Below are positions 7,432-16,131 of a DNA stretch of 23,430 nt, piece after piece (the first letter of the stretch is position 1; each line of letters starts with the position of its first letter). This stretch comes from Phosphoribacter sp964647395. Its GTDB lineage: Bacteria; Actinomycetota; Actinomycetes; Actinomycetales; Dermatophilaceae. The position numbers and the translations under genes were made by a program. The DNA lies in contig CAZYHR010000047.1 in the NCBI GenBank assembly GCA_964647395.1, forward strand, positions 1-23,430. The letters are read 5' to 3'. The notes under the pieces were generated by a model. It was given only the letters and a program-made list of their open reading frames with translations, was not told the origin of the DNA and did not search any database.

Positions 7432-7437
7432 TAGTCT
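7432..7437 (+). promoter_or_regulatory. -10 element TAGTCT of recR, leaderless type
   Basis: TAGTCT ends 6 nt before the GTG at 7444, consistent with a leaderless recR mRNA. Confidence 0.55.
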
Positions 7438-7443
7438 TCGAGA

Positions 7444-8043
7444 GTGTTCGAAGGCATCGTTCAGGACCTCATCGACGAGTTGGGGCGGCTGCCCGGCATC
7501 GGGCCCAAGAGCGCCCAGCGCATCGCCTTCCACATCGTCCAGGCCGAGCCGACCGACGTGTCCCGGCTGGTCCAGGTGCTCTCCGAGGTCAAGGCCAAGA
7601 TCCGCTTCTGCGAGCTGTGCGGCAACGTCTCCGAGGGTCCGCAGTGCCGCATCTGCGCCGACCCGCGACGCGACCGCACCGCGCTGTGCGTCGTCGAGGA
7701 GGCCAAGGACGTGTCGGCGATCGAGCGCACCCGCGAGTTCCGCGGGCTCTACCACGTGCTCGGCGGCGCGATCTCGCCGATGGACGGGGTCGGCCCCGAC
7801 GACCTGCGCATCCGTGAGCTGATGACCCGCCTGGCCAGCGGCGAGGTCCAGGAGGTCATCATCGCGACCGACCCCAACATCGCCGGCGAGGCCACCGCCA
7901 CCTATCTGTCCCGCTCGCTGGTCCCGCTCGGCCTGCGCGTGACCCGGCTCGCCTCCGGTCTGCCGGTGGGCGGTGACCTGGAATACGCTGACGAGGTGAC
8001 CCTGGGACGAGCCTTCGAAGGGCGGCGAGCGGTCCATGCCTGA
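7444..8043 (+). CDS. recR: Recombination mediator protein RecR
   Basis: A 199-residue cytoplasmic protein that acts with RecO and RecF to load RecA on gapped DNA. It shows the N-terminal helix-hairpin-helix (LGRLPGIGPKSAQR), the four-cysteine zinc finger (Cys56, Cys59, Cys68, Cys71), the Toprim domain (CVVEEAKD to VIIATDPNIAGEATA) and the C-terminal Walker-like stretch ASGLPVGGDLEYAD. Length is normal for the family. The GTG start fits the family N-terminus and the -10 box 6 nt upstream. It overlaps the next gene by 8 bp. In many Actinobacteria ybaB directly precedes recR; here an ADP-ribosylglycohydrolase does. Confidence 0.97.
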   Translation: MFEGIVQDLIDELGRLPGIGPKSAQRIAFHIVQAEPTDVSRLVQVLSEVKAKIRFCELCGNVSEGPQCRICADPRRDRTALCVVEEAKDVSAIERTREFRGLYHVLGGAISPMDGVGPDDLRIRELMTRLASGEVQEVIIATDPNIAGEATATYLSRSLVPLGLRVTRLASGLPVGGDLEYADEVTLGRAFEGRRAVHA

Positions 8044-8626
8044 GCAGCACTGGCGCCACCACCCCCACGAGCCGGACGACGACATGGGCCAGCTCGCCGA
8101 CGAGACGGCGCTGCAGGCCAAGGCGTTCGTCGCCACCCTCACCGAGGTCGCGGCCGGTGCGTCGCCGGACATCGCCATGCCGATGCTGCTGCTGACCACC
8201 TCGCAGGTCCTGGTCGCCGGCGCCCGGCTCGGCGCGATCCAGGACGTCGTGCTCGAGGAGCGCTTCGAGCAGGACCCCGGACCCGACCCCGACCTCGAGC
8301 CGCTGCGCGACAACCTGGTCAACATCTTCGAAGGACTCGACGACTACGCCGACGTCGTCGACCCGCTGACCGCCGCCGAGCTGACCCGGGGCTCGCTGTC
8401 CAACGACCTCACCGAGATCTGCCTGGCGCTCGCCCACGGCCTGCGGCACTACGACGCCGGGCGGTGCACCGAGGCCCTGTGGTGGTGGCAGTTCTCCTAC
8501 CTGTCGACCTGGGGCGACCGGGCGGCCTCCGCGCTGCGCGTCGTCCAGTCGATCCTGTCGCACCTGCGCCTCGACGCCGACGAGGACACCATCGCCGACG
8601 CCGAGTTCGAGGCGCTGCACCCGTAG
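8036..8626 (+). CDS. DUF5063 domain protein
   Basis: A 196-residue, acidic, mostly helical cytoplasmic protein of unknown function. The stretch from about residue 20 on (ADETALQAKAFVATL ... LWWWQFSYLSTWGDRA) matches my recollection of the DUF5063 family, which commonly follows recR in Actinobacteria. The ATG at 8036 overlaps the recR 3' end by 8 bp, implying co-transcription and translational coupling. No catalytic motif is apparent. The conserved link with recR suggests a recombination or replication role, but that is inference. Confidence 0.85.
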   Translation: MPEQHWRHHPHEPDDDMGQLADETALQAKAFVATLTEVAAGASPDIAMPMLLLTTSQVLVAGARLGAIQDVVLEERFEQDPGPDPDLEPLRDNLVNIFEGLDDYADVVDPLTAAELTRGSLSNDLTEICLALAHGLRHYDAGRCTEALWWWQFSYLSTWGDRAASALRVVQSILSHLRLDADEDTIADAEFEALHP

Positions 8627-8721
8627 TCCCAGCCGGCGCCGGACCGCGCCCCGCTCGCCCGGCCGGCCGCGCCGGGTGTCTCGCGATACGTTCGGCGACC
8701 AGGGGCAGCCAGCACCGTCGT

Positions 8722-8727
8722 TAGACT
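8722..8727 (+). promoter_or_regulatory. -10 element TAGACT upstream of ask
   Basis: TAGACT is followed by about 39 nt to the GTG start. A weak ribosome binding site GGGAG (8752-8756) lies 10 nt before the start, so this gene would have a conventional leader, unlike dnaX and recR. No good -35 box was recognised. Confidence 0.4.
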
Positions 8728-8766
8728 CACCGGCGTCCACAGCCGTCTCCCGGGAGCAGCCCGCAC

Positions 8767-10040
8767 GTGAGCATCGTCGTCCAGAAGTTCGGCGGGTCGT
8801 CCGTCGCCGATGCCGAGGGCATCAAGCGGGTGGCGCGCCGCATCGTCGAGAGCAAGCAGGCCGGCCACGACGTGTGCGTCGTCGTGTCGGCGATGGGCGA
8901 CACCACCGACGAACTCATCGACCTCGCCAACCAGGTCAGCCCGCACCCACCGGCCCGCGAGCTCGACATGCTGCTGACCGCCGGCGAGCGCATCTCCATG
9001 GCGCTGCTTGCGATGGCCATCTCCGACCTGGGCTTCGAGGCCCGCTCGTTCACCGGCTCGCAGGCCGGCGTCATCACCGACGACGCGCACGGCAAGGCCC
9101 GCATCATCGATGTCACCCCCGGCCGGATCAGCCAGGCCCTGCAGGCCGGGCACGTCGCGATCGTCGCCGGCTTCCAGGGCGTCAGCCACAACAGCAAGGA
9201 CGTCACCACCCTCGGCCGAGGCGGCTCGGACACCACCGCGGTCGCGTTGGCCGCCGCCTTGCGGGCCGACGTCTGCGAGATCTACTCCGACGTCGACGGG
9301 GTCTTCTCCGCCGACCCGCGGGTCATCCCGCGGGCCCGCAAGCTTGCCGTCGTCTCCAGCGAGGAGATGCTCGACCTGGCCGCCAACGGCTCCAAGATCC
9401 TGCACCTGCGGTGCGTCGAATACGGCCGCCGGCACGGCATACCGATCCACGTCCGCTCCTCGTGGAGCACCCACGAGGGCACCTGGATCATCGAGAACCC
9501 CTACGGGGAAGGACCAGACCAGATGGAAGCGCCGATCATCGCCGGCATCGCCCACGACAAGGGCGAGGCCAAGGTCACCGTCGTCGGAGTGCCCGACGAG
9601 CTGGGCAAGGCCGCCGACATCTTCACCGCCGTCGCCGAGGCCGGCGTCAACGTCGACATGATCGTGCAGAACGTCTCGGCCGCCGCCACCGGCCGCACCG
9701 ACATCTCGTTCACGGCGCCGCAGGCCGACAGCACCCGAGCCATGCAGGCGCTGCTGCAGGCGCAGGCGTCGGTCGGTTTCGACGAACTGCGGGTCGACGA
9801 CGAGATCGGCAAGCTCTCCCTCGTCGGGGCCGGCATGCGCACCAACCCGGGCATCTCGGCCCGGCTGTTCCGCGCGCTGGCCGACGCGGGCATCAACATC
9901 GAAATGATCTCCACCTCGGAGATCCGGGTCTCGGTCGTCACCCGAGCCGACCAGTTGGAGGCGGCGGTCCGGGCGGCGCACACCGCCTTCGGCCTAGACT
10001 CGACCGAGGGTGAGGCGATCGTCTACGGAGGGACGGGCAG

Positions 10041-10044
<4 letters not shown>
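8767..10044 (+). CDS. ask: Aspartate kinase (alpha subunit)
   Basis: A 425-residue cytoplasmic kinase that phosphorylates aspartate, the first step towards lysine, threonine, methionine and diaminopimelate. The N-terminal amino-acid kinase domain carries KFGGSSV (7-13), VVSAMG and the GRGGSDTTAVALAAAL loop. Two C-terminal ACT domains (from about residue 265) bind regulatory amino acids. The GTG at 8767 gives the standard family N-terminus. An internal in-frame ATG at 9523 with a good ribosome binding site probably yields a separate beta subunit. The stop overlaps the asd start by 4 bp (ATGA), so the two genes form one operon for consecutive steps. Confidence 0.97.
9509..9517 (+). promoter_or_regulatory. 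Internal ribosome binding site for the aspartokinase beta subunit
   Basis: A purine-rich run, GGGGAAGGA near 9505-9513, lies about 10 nt before the in-frame ATG at 9523. It sits at the kinase/ACT junction, where Corynebacterium and Mycobacterium relatives start their beta subunit. Confidence 0.55.
9523..10044 (+). CDS. Aspartate kinase beta subunit (internal start within ask)
   Basis: An in-frame internal reading of 173 residues beginning Met-Glu-Ala-Pro-Ile and covering only the two ACT regulatory domains. Corynebacterium-type aspartokinases are alpha2beta2, with the beta chain made from an internal start at this same place in the protein. Here a GGAAGGA-like ribosome binding site precedes the ATG. 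The beta chain would form the feedback-inhibitor binding interface with alpha. Support is by position and by the visible binding site; expression is not shown. Confidence 0.6.
9995..10000 (+). promoter_or_regulatory. Possible internal -10 element TAGACT before asd
   Basis: TAGACT inside the ask 3' end, identical to the ask promoter box, about 40 nt before the asd ATG. It could give asd an extra promoter; a chance match cannot be excluded. Confidence 0.25.
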
Positions 10045-11096
<1,052 letters not shown>

Positions 11097-11118
11097 GCAG
11101 CCCGGCCCCGCCGGCTCG

Positions 11119-11133
11119 GGCCGCGCTGCGGCC
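11119..11133 (+). terminator. Short GC hairpin after asd, possible terminator
   Basis: GGCCGC (11119-11124) pairs with GCGGCC (11128-11133) across a 3-nt loop, about 20 nt after the asd stop. The stem is short and has no T-run, so the call is tentative. Confidence 0.35.
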
Positions 11134-11218
11134 GGGCCCGGCGCGCCGATCACCCACGGGGTGGGCCAAGTCACGTCGCCGGATCACCCGGGTGCGATCG
11201 GCAACAGCACCTCGGGCC

Positions 11219-11224
11219 TATCCT
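11219..11224 (+). promoter_or_regulatory. Possible -10 element TATCCT for the HTH gene
   Basis: TATCCT about 90 nt upstream of the GTG at 11315, in the 218-bp gap after asd. No clear -35. The leader would be about 85 nt. Confidence 0.3.
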
Positions 11225-11314
11225 TGACCAGCGGGCGAGCCCCCCCGAGTTCGCCCGCGACCTGACGAGGCGCACCCCGAGCGCCTCGCTCTCCCGACCC
11301 GGGGCGAGGCACTC

Positions 11315-12871
11315 GTGGCACGGACCGCGCGCGATGAGTACGTCTGGGTGCTGCGCAACGCTCGACTGTCCGGTTCGGACCCGGAGCTCACCACCGCCGC
11401 CGCCTTCGCTCGGGCCCTCGGCGTCCACCCGGCTCAGGTCACCCGGTGGGAGCGCGGCGAGGTGCAGCAGCGCGAGCCCGTGCTGCGCCGCTACGAACAG
11501 GCCCTCGGGTTGTGTGAGCAGCAGCTCTCGCTCGTGCTCGCCTTCCTGGCCCGCACCAGGAGCCGGCTCGCCCCGCCGCATCGGGCCGTCGAGCTGGACG
11601 AACCCCGCCGGCGCGAGGTCAGCAGCCTGCTCGAGTCGGCCGTCGGCTGGCAGCCGCTGACCGGCCCGCAATGGCTCATGCTCACCGCCGTGCTGGCCGA
11701 CCGGCGCACCGTCATCCTGCGGGACCGGGACTGGTCGGAGCTGCTGCTGCGCCTGACCCGGGAACTCGCGGTGACCTGCGGCCTGGACTATGCGGCCCGG
11801 TGGGAGTCGGCGGCCCGGCTGGTCGGCAACATCGGTTCGGCCCGCTCGGTGCTGGCGGTGGCCGAGTCCGTCCTGTCCGAGGCCGAGCCGATGCCGTTCA
11901 GTGAGTATGCCGCCCTGCTGCAGTACAGCCCCGACCCGGCCGCGCTCGCACTGCTGGTGGACGAGGCGATCCGCGCCCGCAGCCAGGACACCCGTTGGGC
12001 CAGCCTGTTCGCGATCGGCACCTGGGCCCGGGACCCGCAGGTCGCCGCCCGGGTCGCCCCCCAGGTGCTCCCAGTCGTCCACGAGACCCTGAACGACCGG
12101 CGGGCCTGTCACGCGCTCACCCTCTCGGCGGCCTGGCTGGCCCGGGTGCTCGACCCGGCCGGTGCCCCGCAGTTGGCCCGCGCCCTGGCCGCGTCCGGCG
12201 GCTCGGAGGCCGCCCGGACCGTGCTGCTGGAGGGCAACGCGCTGCCGGCGCGGCTGCGCCAGGCGCGGGTCCGCCAGACCCTCTCGGCGATCGCGGACGC
12301 CGGCCTGCCGGCGGGCGATCCGGTCCTCGATGGCATCGTCGAGGAAGCGCTGACCAGCGCGGAGCAGGAGGTGCGCGGCAACGCCCTGGGCGCGCTCATG
12401 CTGATCCCGCAGGGGGTGCCGATCGCCGGCATCGCGGCCCGCCGGCTGGATCAGGCCCTGGCCGGCGGCGGCCCGGACGGGCTGCGCACGGCCAACGACG
12501 TGCTGACCACCCTGTCCTGGCTGGCCCGGCCCGACCAGCTGGCCTGGCTGGTCGACCGCCTCGTCGCCACCGACACCGACCCCGCCCTGCACTGGCCGCT
12601 GGCCCGGGCCGCCGGCAACTGTCCGGCGCCCGGCGGCGAGACGCTCGCCGCGTGCGACGAACGGGTCGTCGCCTGGGCCACCGGCCGGCTGGGTGCCGGG
12701 GCCGAGGCCGACCGGGCGATCACCGCAGCGGCCTGCTACGTCGTCGGGATGCACGGCCGCACCGACCTGCTGCGCCAACTCTCGGAGCACACCGCCGGGC
12801 ACGGCCGGTGGGCCGGCTCGCCGCTGTGGTGGCTGCGGCTGCCGGCCGCCATCCGGCCACGCCCGCGCTGA
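11315..12871 (+). CDS. HTH (XRE-like) domain protein with a long helical C-terminal region
   Basis: A 518-residue protein of unknown function. Residues about 20-65 form a Cro/C1-type helix-turn-helix (AAAFARALGVHPAQVTRWERGE), so DNA binding is likely. The remaining 430 residues are Ala/Leu-rich and almost entirely helical, with short repeating units (for example QEVRGNALGALMLIP and RTANDVLTTLSWLARP) that suggest a HEAT- or TPR-like solenoid. No signal peptide, membrane segment or catalytic motif is visible. The GTG at 11315 has GGGGCGAGG upstream (11301-11309). It stands alone, convergent with the acyl-CoA ligase. It may be a regulator that senses a protein or ligand through the solenoid; this is inference. 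Confidence 0.78.
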   Translation: MARTARDEYVWVLRNARLSGSDPELTTAAAFARALGVHPAQVTRWERGEVQQREPVLRRYEQALGLCEQQLSLVLAFLARTRSRLAPPHRAVELDEPRRREVSSLLESAVGWQPLTGPQWLMLTAVLADRRTVILRDRDWSELLLRLTRELAVTCGLDYAARWESAARLVGNIGSARSVLAVAESVLSEAEPMPFSEYAALLQYSPDPAALALLVDEAIRARSQDTRWASLFAIGTWARDPQVAARVAPQVLPVVHETLNDRRACHALTLSAAWLARVLDPAGAPQLARALAASGGSEAARTVLLEGNALPARLRQARVRQTLSAIADAGLPAGDPVLDGIVEEALTSAEQEVRGNALGALMLIPQGVPIAGIAARRLDQALAGGGPDGLRTANDVLTTLSWLARPDQLAWLVDRLVATDTDPALHWPLARAAGNCPAPGGETLAACDERVVAWATGRLGAGAEADRAITAAACYVVGMHGRTDLLRQLSEHTAGHGRWAGSPLWWLRLPAAIRPRPR

Positions 12872-12880
12872 CTCCCGCCG

Positions 12881-12945
12881 GGTCGCGCAGGCAGGTCGCG
12901 CAGGCAGGTCGCGCAGCCAGGTCGCGCAGCCAGGTCGCGCAGGCA
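12881..12945 (+). repeat. Tandem array of five 13-bp units
   Basis: Five uninterrupted units, GGTCGCGCAGGCA (three copies) and GGTCGCGCAGCCA (two copies), starting 10 bp after the HTH gene stop. Rotated to AGGTCGCGCAGGC, the unit matches the reverse complement of the array unit at 5327-5547 in 10 of 13 positions. Confidence 0.95.
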
Positions 12946-12961
12946 CACCGGTGGCCCGGGT

Positions 12962-12986
12962 GGCGGCGCTGGGCAACAGCGCCGCC
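12962..12986. terminator. Bidirectional terminator hairpin between convergent genes
   Basis: Perfect 10-bp stem, GGCGGCGCTG (12962-12971) and CAGCGCCGCC (12977-12986), with a 5-nt loop. It lies between the HTH gene (plus) and the acyl-CoA ligase (minus) and could stop both. Confidence 0.6.
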
Positions 12987-13057
12987 GATCACCGTGTCGC
13001 CGCCGACGACACACCCGCGGGAACCCTCGCCCGGCTCGACCCTGGGCCGGCCCCGGG

Positions 13058-14725
13058 TCAGCCGAGCGTGTGCACCGGCAGTTCGCCGGCCGCATAGCGG
13101 GCCCGCAGCACCTTCTTGTCGAACTTGCCGACGCTGGTCTTGGGCACCTCGTCGATGATCGCCCACCGTTCGGGCAGCATCCACTTGGGCAGGCGGTCGG
13201 CCAGCCAGGTCTGCAGCTCTTCGACGGTGGTCGAACTGCCTTCGCGGAGCACGACATTGGCCAGCGGGCGCTCGCCCCACCGCTCGTCGGGCACGCCCAC
13301 GACCGACGCCTCGCGCACGTCCGGGTGGCCCATGATGGCGTTCTCCAGGTCGACCGACGAGATCCACTCACCGCCGGACTTGATGACGTCCTTGGCCCGG
13401 TCGGTGAGCACGAGGAAGCCGTCCTGGGTGAGCGAGCCGACGTCACCGGTGCGCAGCCAGCCGTCGTGGAACTTGGCCTGCATCTCCATCCGGTCGACCT
13501 CGCTCTCGGCTCCGTTGGCGTAGTAGGAGCCGGTGACCCACGGCCCGCGCACCTCGAGCTCGCCGACGCTCTGGCCGTCGTTGGGCTGCACCGAGTCGTC
13601 CGGGCCGATGAGGCGTCCCTCGACGCCGGGCAGCAGGCGGCCCTGGGAGGTCCGGTAGCGCCAGTAGTCGGTCGAGCCGGGCTCGGCCGCCGCGGGGGCG
13701 ATGGCCAGCGAACCCACCGGCGACAGCTCGGTCATGCCCCAGCCGTGGATGATCTCGATGTCGTGCCGGTCCTGATAGGCCCGCATCATCGCCGGGGGCG
13801 CCGCCGCGCCGCCGACCATGAGATAGCTGCACGACGAGGTGTCCACGTCGTTGGCGTCGAGATGGGCCAGCAGGTCGGTCCAGATGGTCGGCACCCCGGC
13901 CCCGGAGGTCACCCGGAGCTGCTCGATCATCCGGGCCAGCGGCTCGGCCTGCAGGAAGCGGTCCGGCATGACCAGGCTCGCGCCGGCGAGCATGGCGACA
14001 TAGGGGAAGCCCCACGCGTTGGCGTGGAACAGCGGCACGACGACCAGCACCCGCTCGCCCTGCCGGGTCCGCAGGGTGGCGGCGACGGTGAGCGCGTGCA
14101 GGTAGTTGCTGCGGTGCGAATAGGCGACCCCCTTGGGGTTGCCGGTGGTGCCGGAGGTGTAACACATCGACGAGGCGTCGTCCTCGTCGAGCTCCGGCCA
14201 GTCGTAGGAATCCGGTTGCGCGGCAAGCAACTCGGCCCAGTCGTGCACGCTCTCGATGTGCTCGACCGCGGCGAGGGCCGCTCGCACGTCGTCGTCGACG
14301 GGTCCGTTGACGATGACGTGTCGCAGGGTCGTCAGGTGCGGCAGCAGCCCGCTGAACGGCTTGGCCAGGGTGTTGTCGACGATGACGACCCGGTTGTCGG
14401 CGTGGCTCGCGACATAGATCAGTTGCGGCGGGAAGAGCCGGATGTTCAGGGCGTGCAGCACGGCCCCCATCGAGGGCACCGCGAGATAGGCCACCAGGTG
14501 CTCGGCGTTGTTCCACATGAACGTCGCGACCCGCTGGTCCCCGGTCACCCCGAGGCCGCGCAACGCGTGCGCCAGCCGGGCGGCCTGTCGGCCGACCTCG
14601 GCATAGGAGATGGCCCGGGCGCCGTCGCCGGTCCACGTGTAGACCTGCTGGTCGGCATGCCAGGTGGTGCCGAAGCGCAGCAGTTGCGAGATGAGCAGGG
14701 GCGGGGACTGCATCGTGCTGTGCAT
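13058..14725 (-). CDS. Long/medium-chain fatty acyl-CoA ligase (AMP-binding family)
   Basis: A 555-residue enzyme that would activate a fatty acid with ATP and CoA, by way of an acyl-AMP, for beta-oxidation or lipid synthesis. Adenylate-forming motifs are clear: P-loop CYTSGTTGNPKGVAYSH, VVPLFHANAWG, the A5 motif GWGMTELSP, the A7-A8 stretch WLRTGDVG ... TDRAKDVIKSGGEWIS, and the catalytic lysine in KTSVGKFDKK near the C-terminus. Length is standard. The ATG at 14725 gives the family-like beginning Met-His-Ser-Thr-Met-Gln; a second Met four codons on is an alternative. The chain-length preference cannot be read. It is transcribed alone, convergent with the HTH gene and divergent from the propeller gene. 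Confidence 0.92.
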   Translation of the reverse strand: MHSTMQSPPLLISQLLRFGTTWHADQQVYTWTGDGARAISYAEVGRQAARLAHALRGLGVTGDQRVATFMWNNAEHLVAYLAVPSMGAVLHALNIRLFPPQLIYVASHADNRVVIVDNTLAKPFSGLLPHLTTLRHVIVNGPVDDDVRAALAAVEHIESVHDWAELLAAQPDSYDWPELDEDDASSMCYTSGTTGNPKGVAYSHRSNYLHALTVAATLRTRQGERVLVVVPLFHANAWGFPYVAMLAGASLVMPDRFLQAEPLARMIEQLRVTSGAGVPTIWTDLLAHLDANDVDTSSCSYLMVGGAAAPPAMMRAYQDRHDIEIIHGWGMTELSPVGSLAIAPAAAEPGSTDYWRYRTSQGRLLPGVEGRLIGPDDSVQPNDGQSVGELEVRGPWVTGSYYANGAESEVDRMEMQAKFHDGWLRTGDVGSLTQDGFLVLTDRAKDVIKSGGEWISSVDLENAIMGHPDVREASVVGVPDERWGERPLANVVLREGSSTTVEELQTWLADRLPKWMLPERWAIIDEVPKTSVGKFDKKVLRARYAAGELPVHTLG

Positions 14726-14810
14726 GACCAGAGCCTGCCACTGCGGGCGCCCACCAGGGGAGTATGCCGCCCGCCAGACCCCAGCCCGACCGCCCGCAGC
14801 CCCACGAGCA

Positions 14811-14848
14811 GTCCCGCCGGGACCGCCCCACGCCGGACCCGGCGGGAC
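14811..14848. promoter_or_regulatory. Perfect 11-bp inverted repeat abutting the propeller-gene -10 box
   Basis: Arms 14811-14821 (GTCCCGCCGGG) and 14838-14848 are perfectly complementary with a 16-nt spacer, and the right arm ends exactly where the TAGCGT box begins. It is placed where a repressor or activator would sit. It could alternatively be a hairpin in a minus-strand leader. Confidence 0.4.
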
Positions 14849-14854
14849 TAGCGT
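14849..14854 (+). promoter_or_regulatory. -10 element TAGCGT, leaderless type
   Basis: TAGCGT ends 8 nt before the ATG at 14863, and no ribosome binding site is seen between them. Confidence 0.45.
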
Positions 14855-14862
14855 GGGCGGTC

Positions 14863-16047
14863 ATGATCCGACCTCTCCCGACAGCCCGGTCCGCGCACGG
14901 CACCGGTTCGATCCCCGCCGCCGGCCCCGGGCTCGGGCGGCTGGCCCGTTCGGTCCTCGCTCGCCCGCGCGCGCTGGCCTGCCTCGCCCTCACCGGGCTG
15001 GCGCTGACTTCACCCGGGGCCGCCACGGCGGCCTCGGCCCCGGCTGCCCCGCGGGGCGGAGCGGCCACCCTCTCCTGGCAGGTCGTCCGCGAGACGGGGG
15101 TGACCACCGAACGCTTCCGCGGCCTCGCGGCGGTCTCCCGGCAGGTCGCCTGGGCGGGAGGCTACGACGGGCTCATCGTCCGCACGACCGACGGCGGCCG
15201 GACCTGGCAGGACGTCTCGCCCGCCGGGGCCGAGGGCCTGCAGTTCCGCGACGTCGAGGCGTTCTCCGCCGATCGAGCCGTGGCCCTGTCGATCGGCTAC
15301 GGCAGCGACTCCCGGGTCTATGTCACCGACGACGGCGGTGCCAGTTGGACCGAGACCTTCCGCAGCGCCGAGGACGCGGCCTTCTACGACTGCCTCGCCT
15401 TCTCGACCCCGCAGCGCGGTCTGGCGGTGAGCGACCCGATCGACGGCAAGACCCGGCTGGCGCAGACCCGGGACGGCGGGCGCACCTGGTCGCTCGTCGA
15501 CCAGGCGGGCATGGTGCCGGCCCTCGACGGGGAGTACTACTTCGCCGCGAGCGGCACCTGCCTGTCCGCCGGACAGGGCCAGACCACCTACCTCGCCACC
15601 GGCGGCGGGGCCGAAGGCCGGGTGCTGGTCAGCCAGGACCGCGGCCACACCTGGTCGGCGGCGACGACCCCGATCGACTCGTCCGGCAGCGCCGGGGTCT
15701 TCTCGGTGGCCTTCCGGGACCGGCACCACGGCATCGCCGTCGGCGGCGACTACACCCAGCTCACCGAGAGCGCGGACAACGCGGCGTGGTCGGCCGACGG
15801 CGGACGCACCTGGCACTCGCCGACCACCGGGGTCACCGGCTTCCGCTCCGGGTCGGCCTGGATCCACGGCCGGCGGGACGCGGCCCTGGCGGTCGGCCCG
15901 AGCGGGTCGGACGTCACCTGGGACGCCGGCCGGACCTGGACCGCGTTCGACTCGGGATCGTTCGACACGGTGCAGTGCACGGCCGACGGGGCCTGTTGGG
16001 CCTCCGGCGAGTTGGGCCGCATCGCGGTGCTGCAGGTCGCGCGCTAG
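14863..16047 (+). CDS. Secreted Asp-box (BNR-like) beta-propeller protein
   Basis: A 394-residue exported protein. Residues 1 to about 64 form a long Sec-type signal: a basic N-region with a hydrophobic core (LACLALTGLALTS) and an Ala-rich cleavage region. The mature part carries six Asp-box motifs of the form S/T-x-D-x-G-x-T/S-W: TDGGRTW, TDDGGASW, TRDGGRTW, SQDRGHTW, SADGGRTW and TWDAGRTW. These mark successive blades of a beta-propeller. Two cysteines in the middle (YDCLAF, GTCLSAG) and two near the end (VQCTADGACW) could form disulfides. Relatives are annotated as oxidoreductases, sialidase-like or Ycf48-like proteins. No sialidase catalytic arginine triad can be claimed, so the function is unknown. 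The ATG at 14863 is set by the -10 box and the signal peptide. Confidence 0.85.
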   Translation: MIRPLPTARSAHGTGSIPAAGPGLGRLARSVLARPRALACLALTGLALTSPGAATAASAPAAPRGGAATLSWQVVRETGVTTERFRGLAAVSRQVAWAGGYDGLIVRTTDGGRTWQDVSPAGAEGLQFRDVEAFSADRAVALSIGYGSDSRVYVTDDGGASWTETFRSAEDAAFYDCLAFSTPQRGLAVSDPIDGKTRLAQTRDGGRTWSLVDQAGMVPALDGEYYFAASGTCLSAGQGQTTYLATGGGAEGRVLVSQDRGHTWSAATTPIDSSGSAGVFSVAFRDRHHGIAVGGDYTQLTESADNAAWSADGGRTWHSPTTGVTGFRSGSAWIHGRRDAALAVGPSGSDVTWDAGRTWTAFDSGSFDTVQCTADGACWASGELGRIAVLQVAR

Positions 16048-16065
16048 CGGCCGCCCGCGAAACCG

Positions 16066-16113
16066 GCCGCGGCGCGGCATACCCCAGGGGTGGAGGGTAT
16101 GCCGCGCCGCGGC
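16066..16113. terminator. Bidirectional terminator with a 19-bp perfect stem
   Basis: Arms 16066-16084 and 16095-16113 are perfectly complementary (19 bp) around a 10-nt loop. It lies between the propeller gene (plus) and the PTS gene (minus), which converge here. The loop-proximal part of each arm is the octamer CGGCATAC/GTATGCCG, so the stem is an inverted pair of the dispersed motif. There is no T-run. Confidence 0.85.
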
Positions 16114-16131
16114 GCGGGGGGCTCGCGTCGC

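Noticed and set aside
11171..12976. A 601-codon minus-strand ORF antisense to the HTH gene
   Set aside because: Low-complexity Gly/Gln/Arg-rich shadow frame. The plus-strand protein has a clear helix-turn-helix and helical pattern.
14863..16047. Annotation as a sialidase
   Set aside because: Asp boxes occur in many propellers; the arginine triad and nucleophilic tyrosine cannot be identified.
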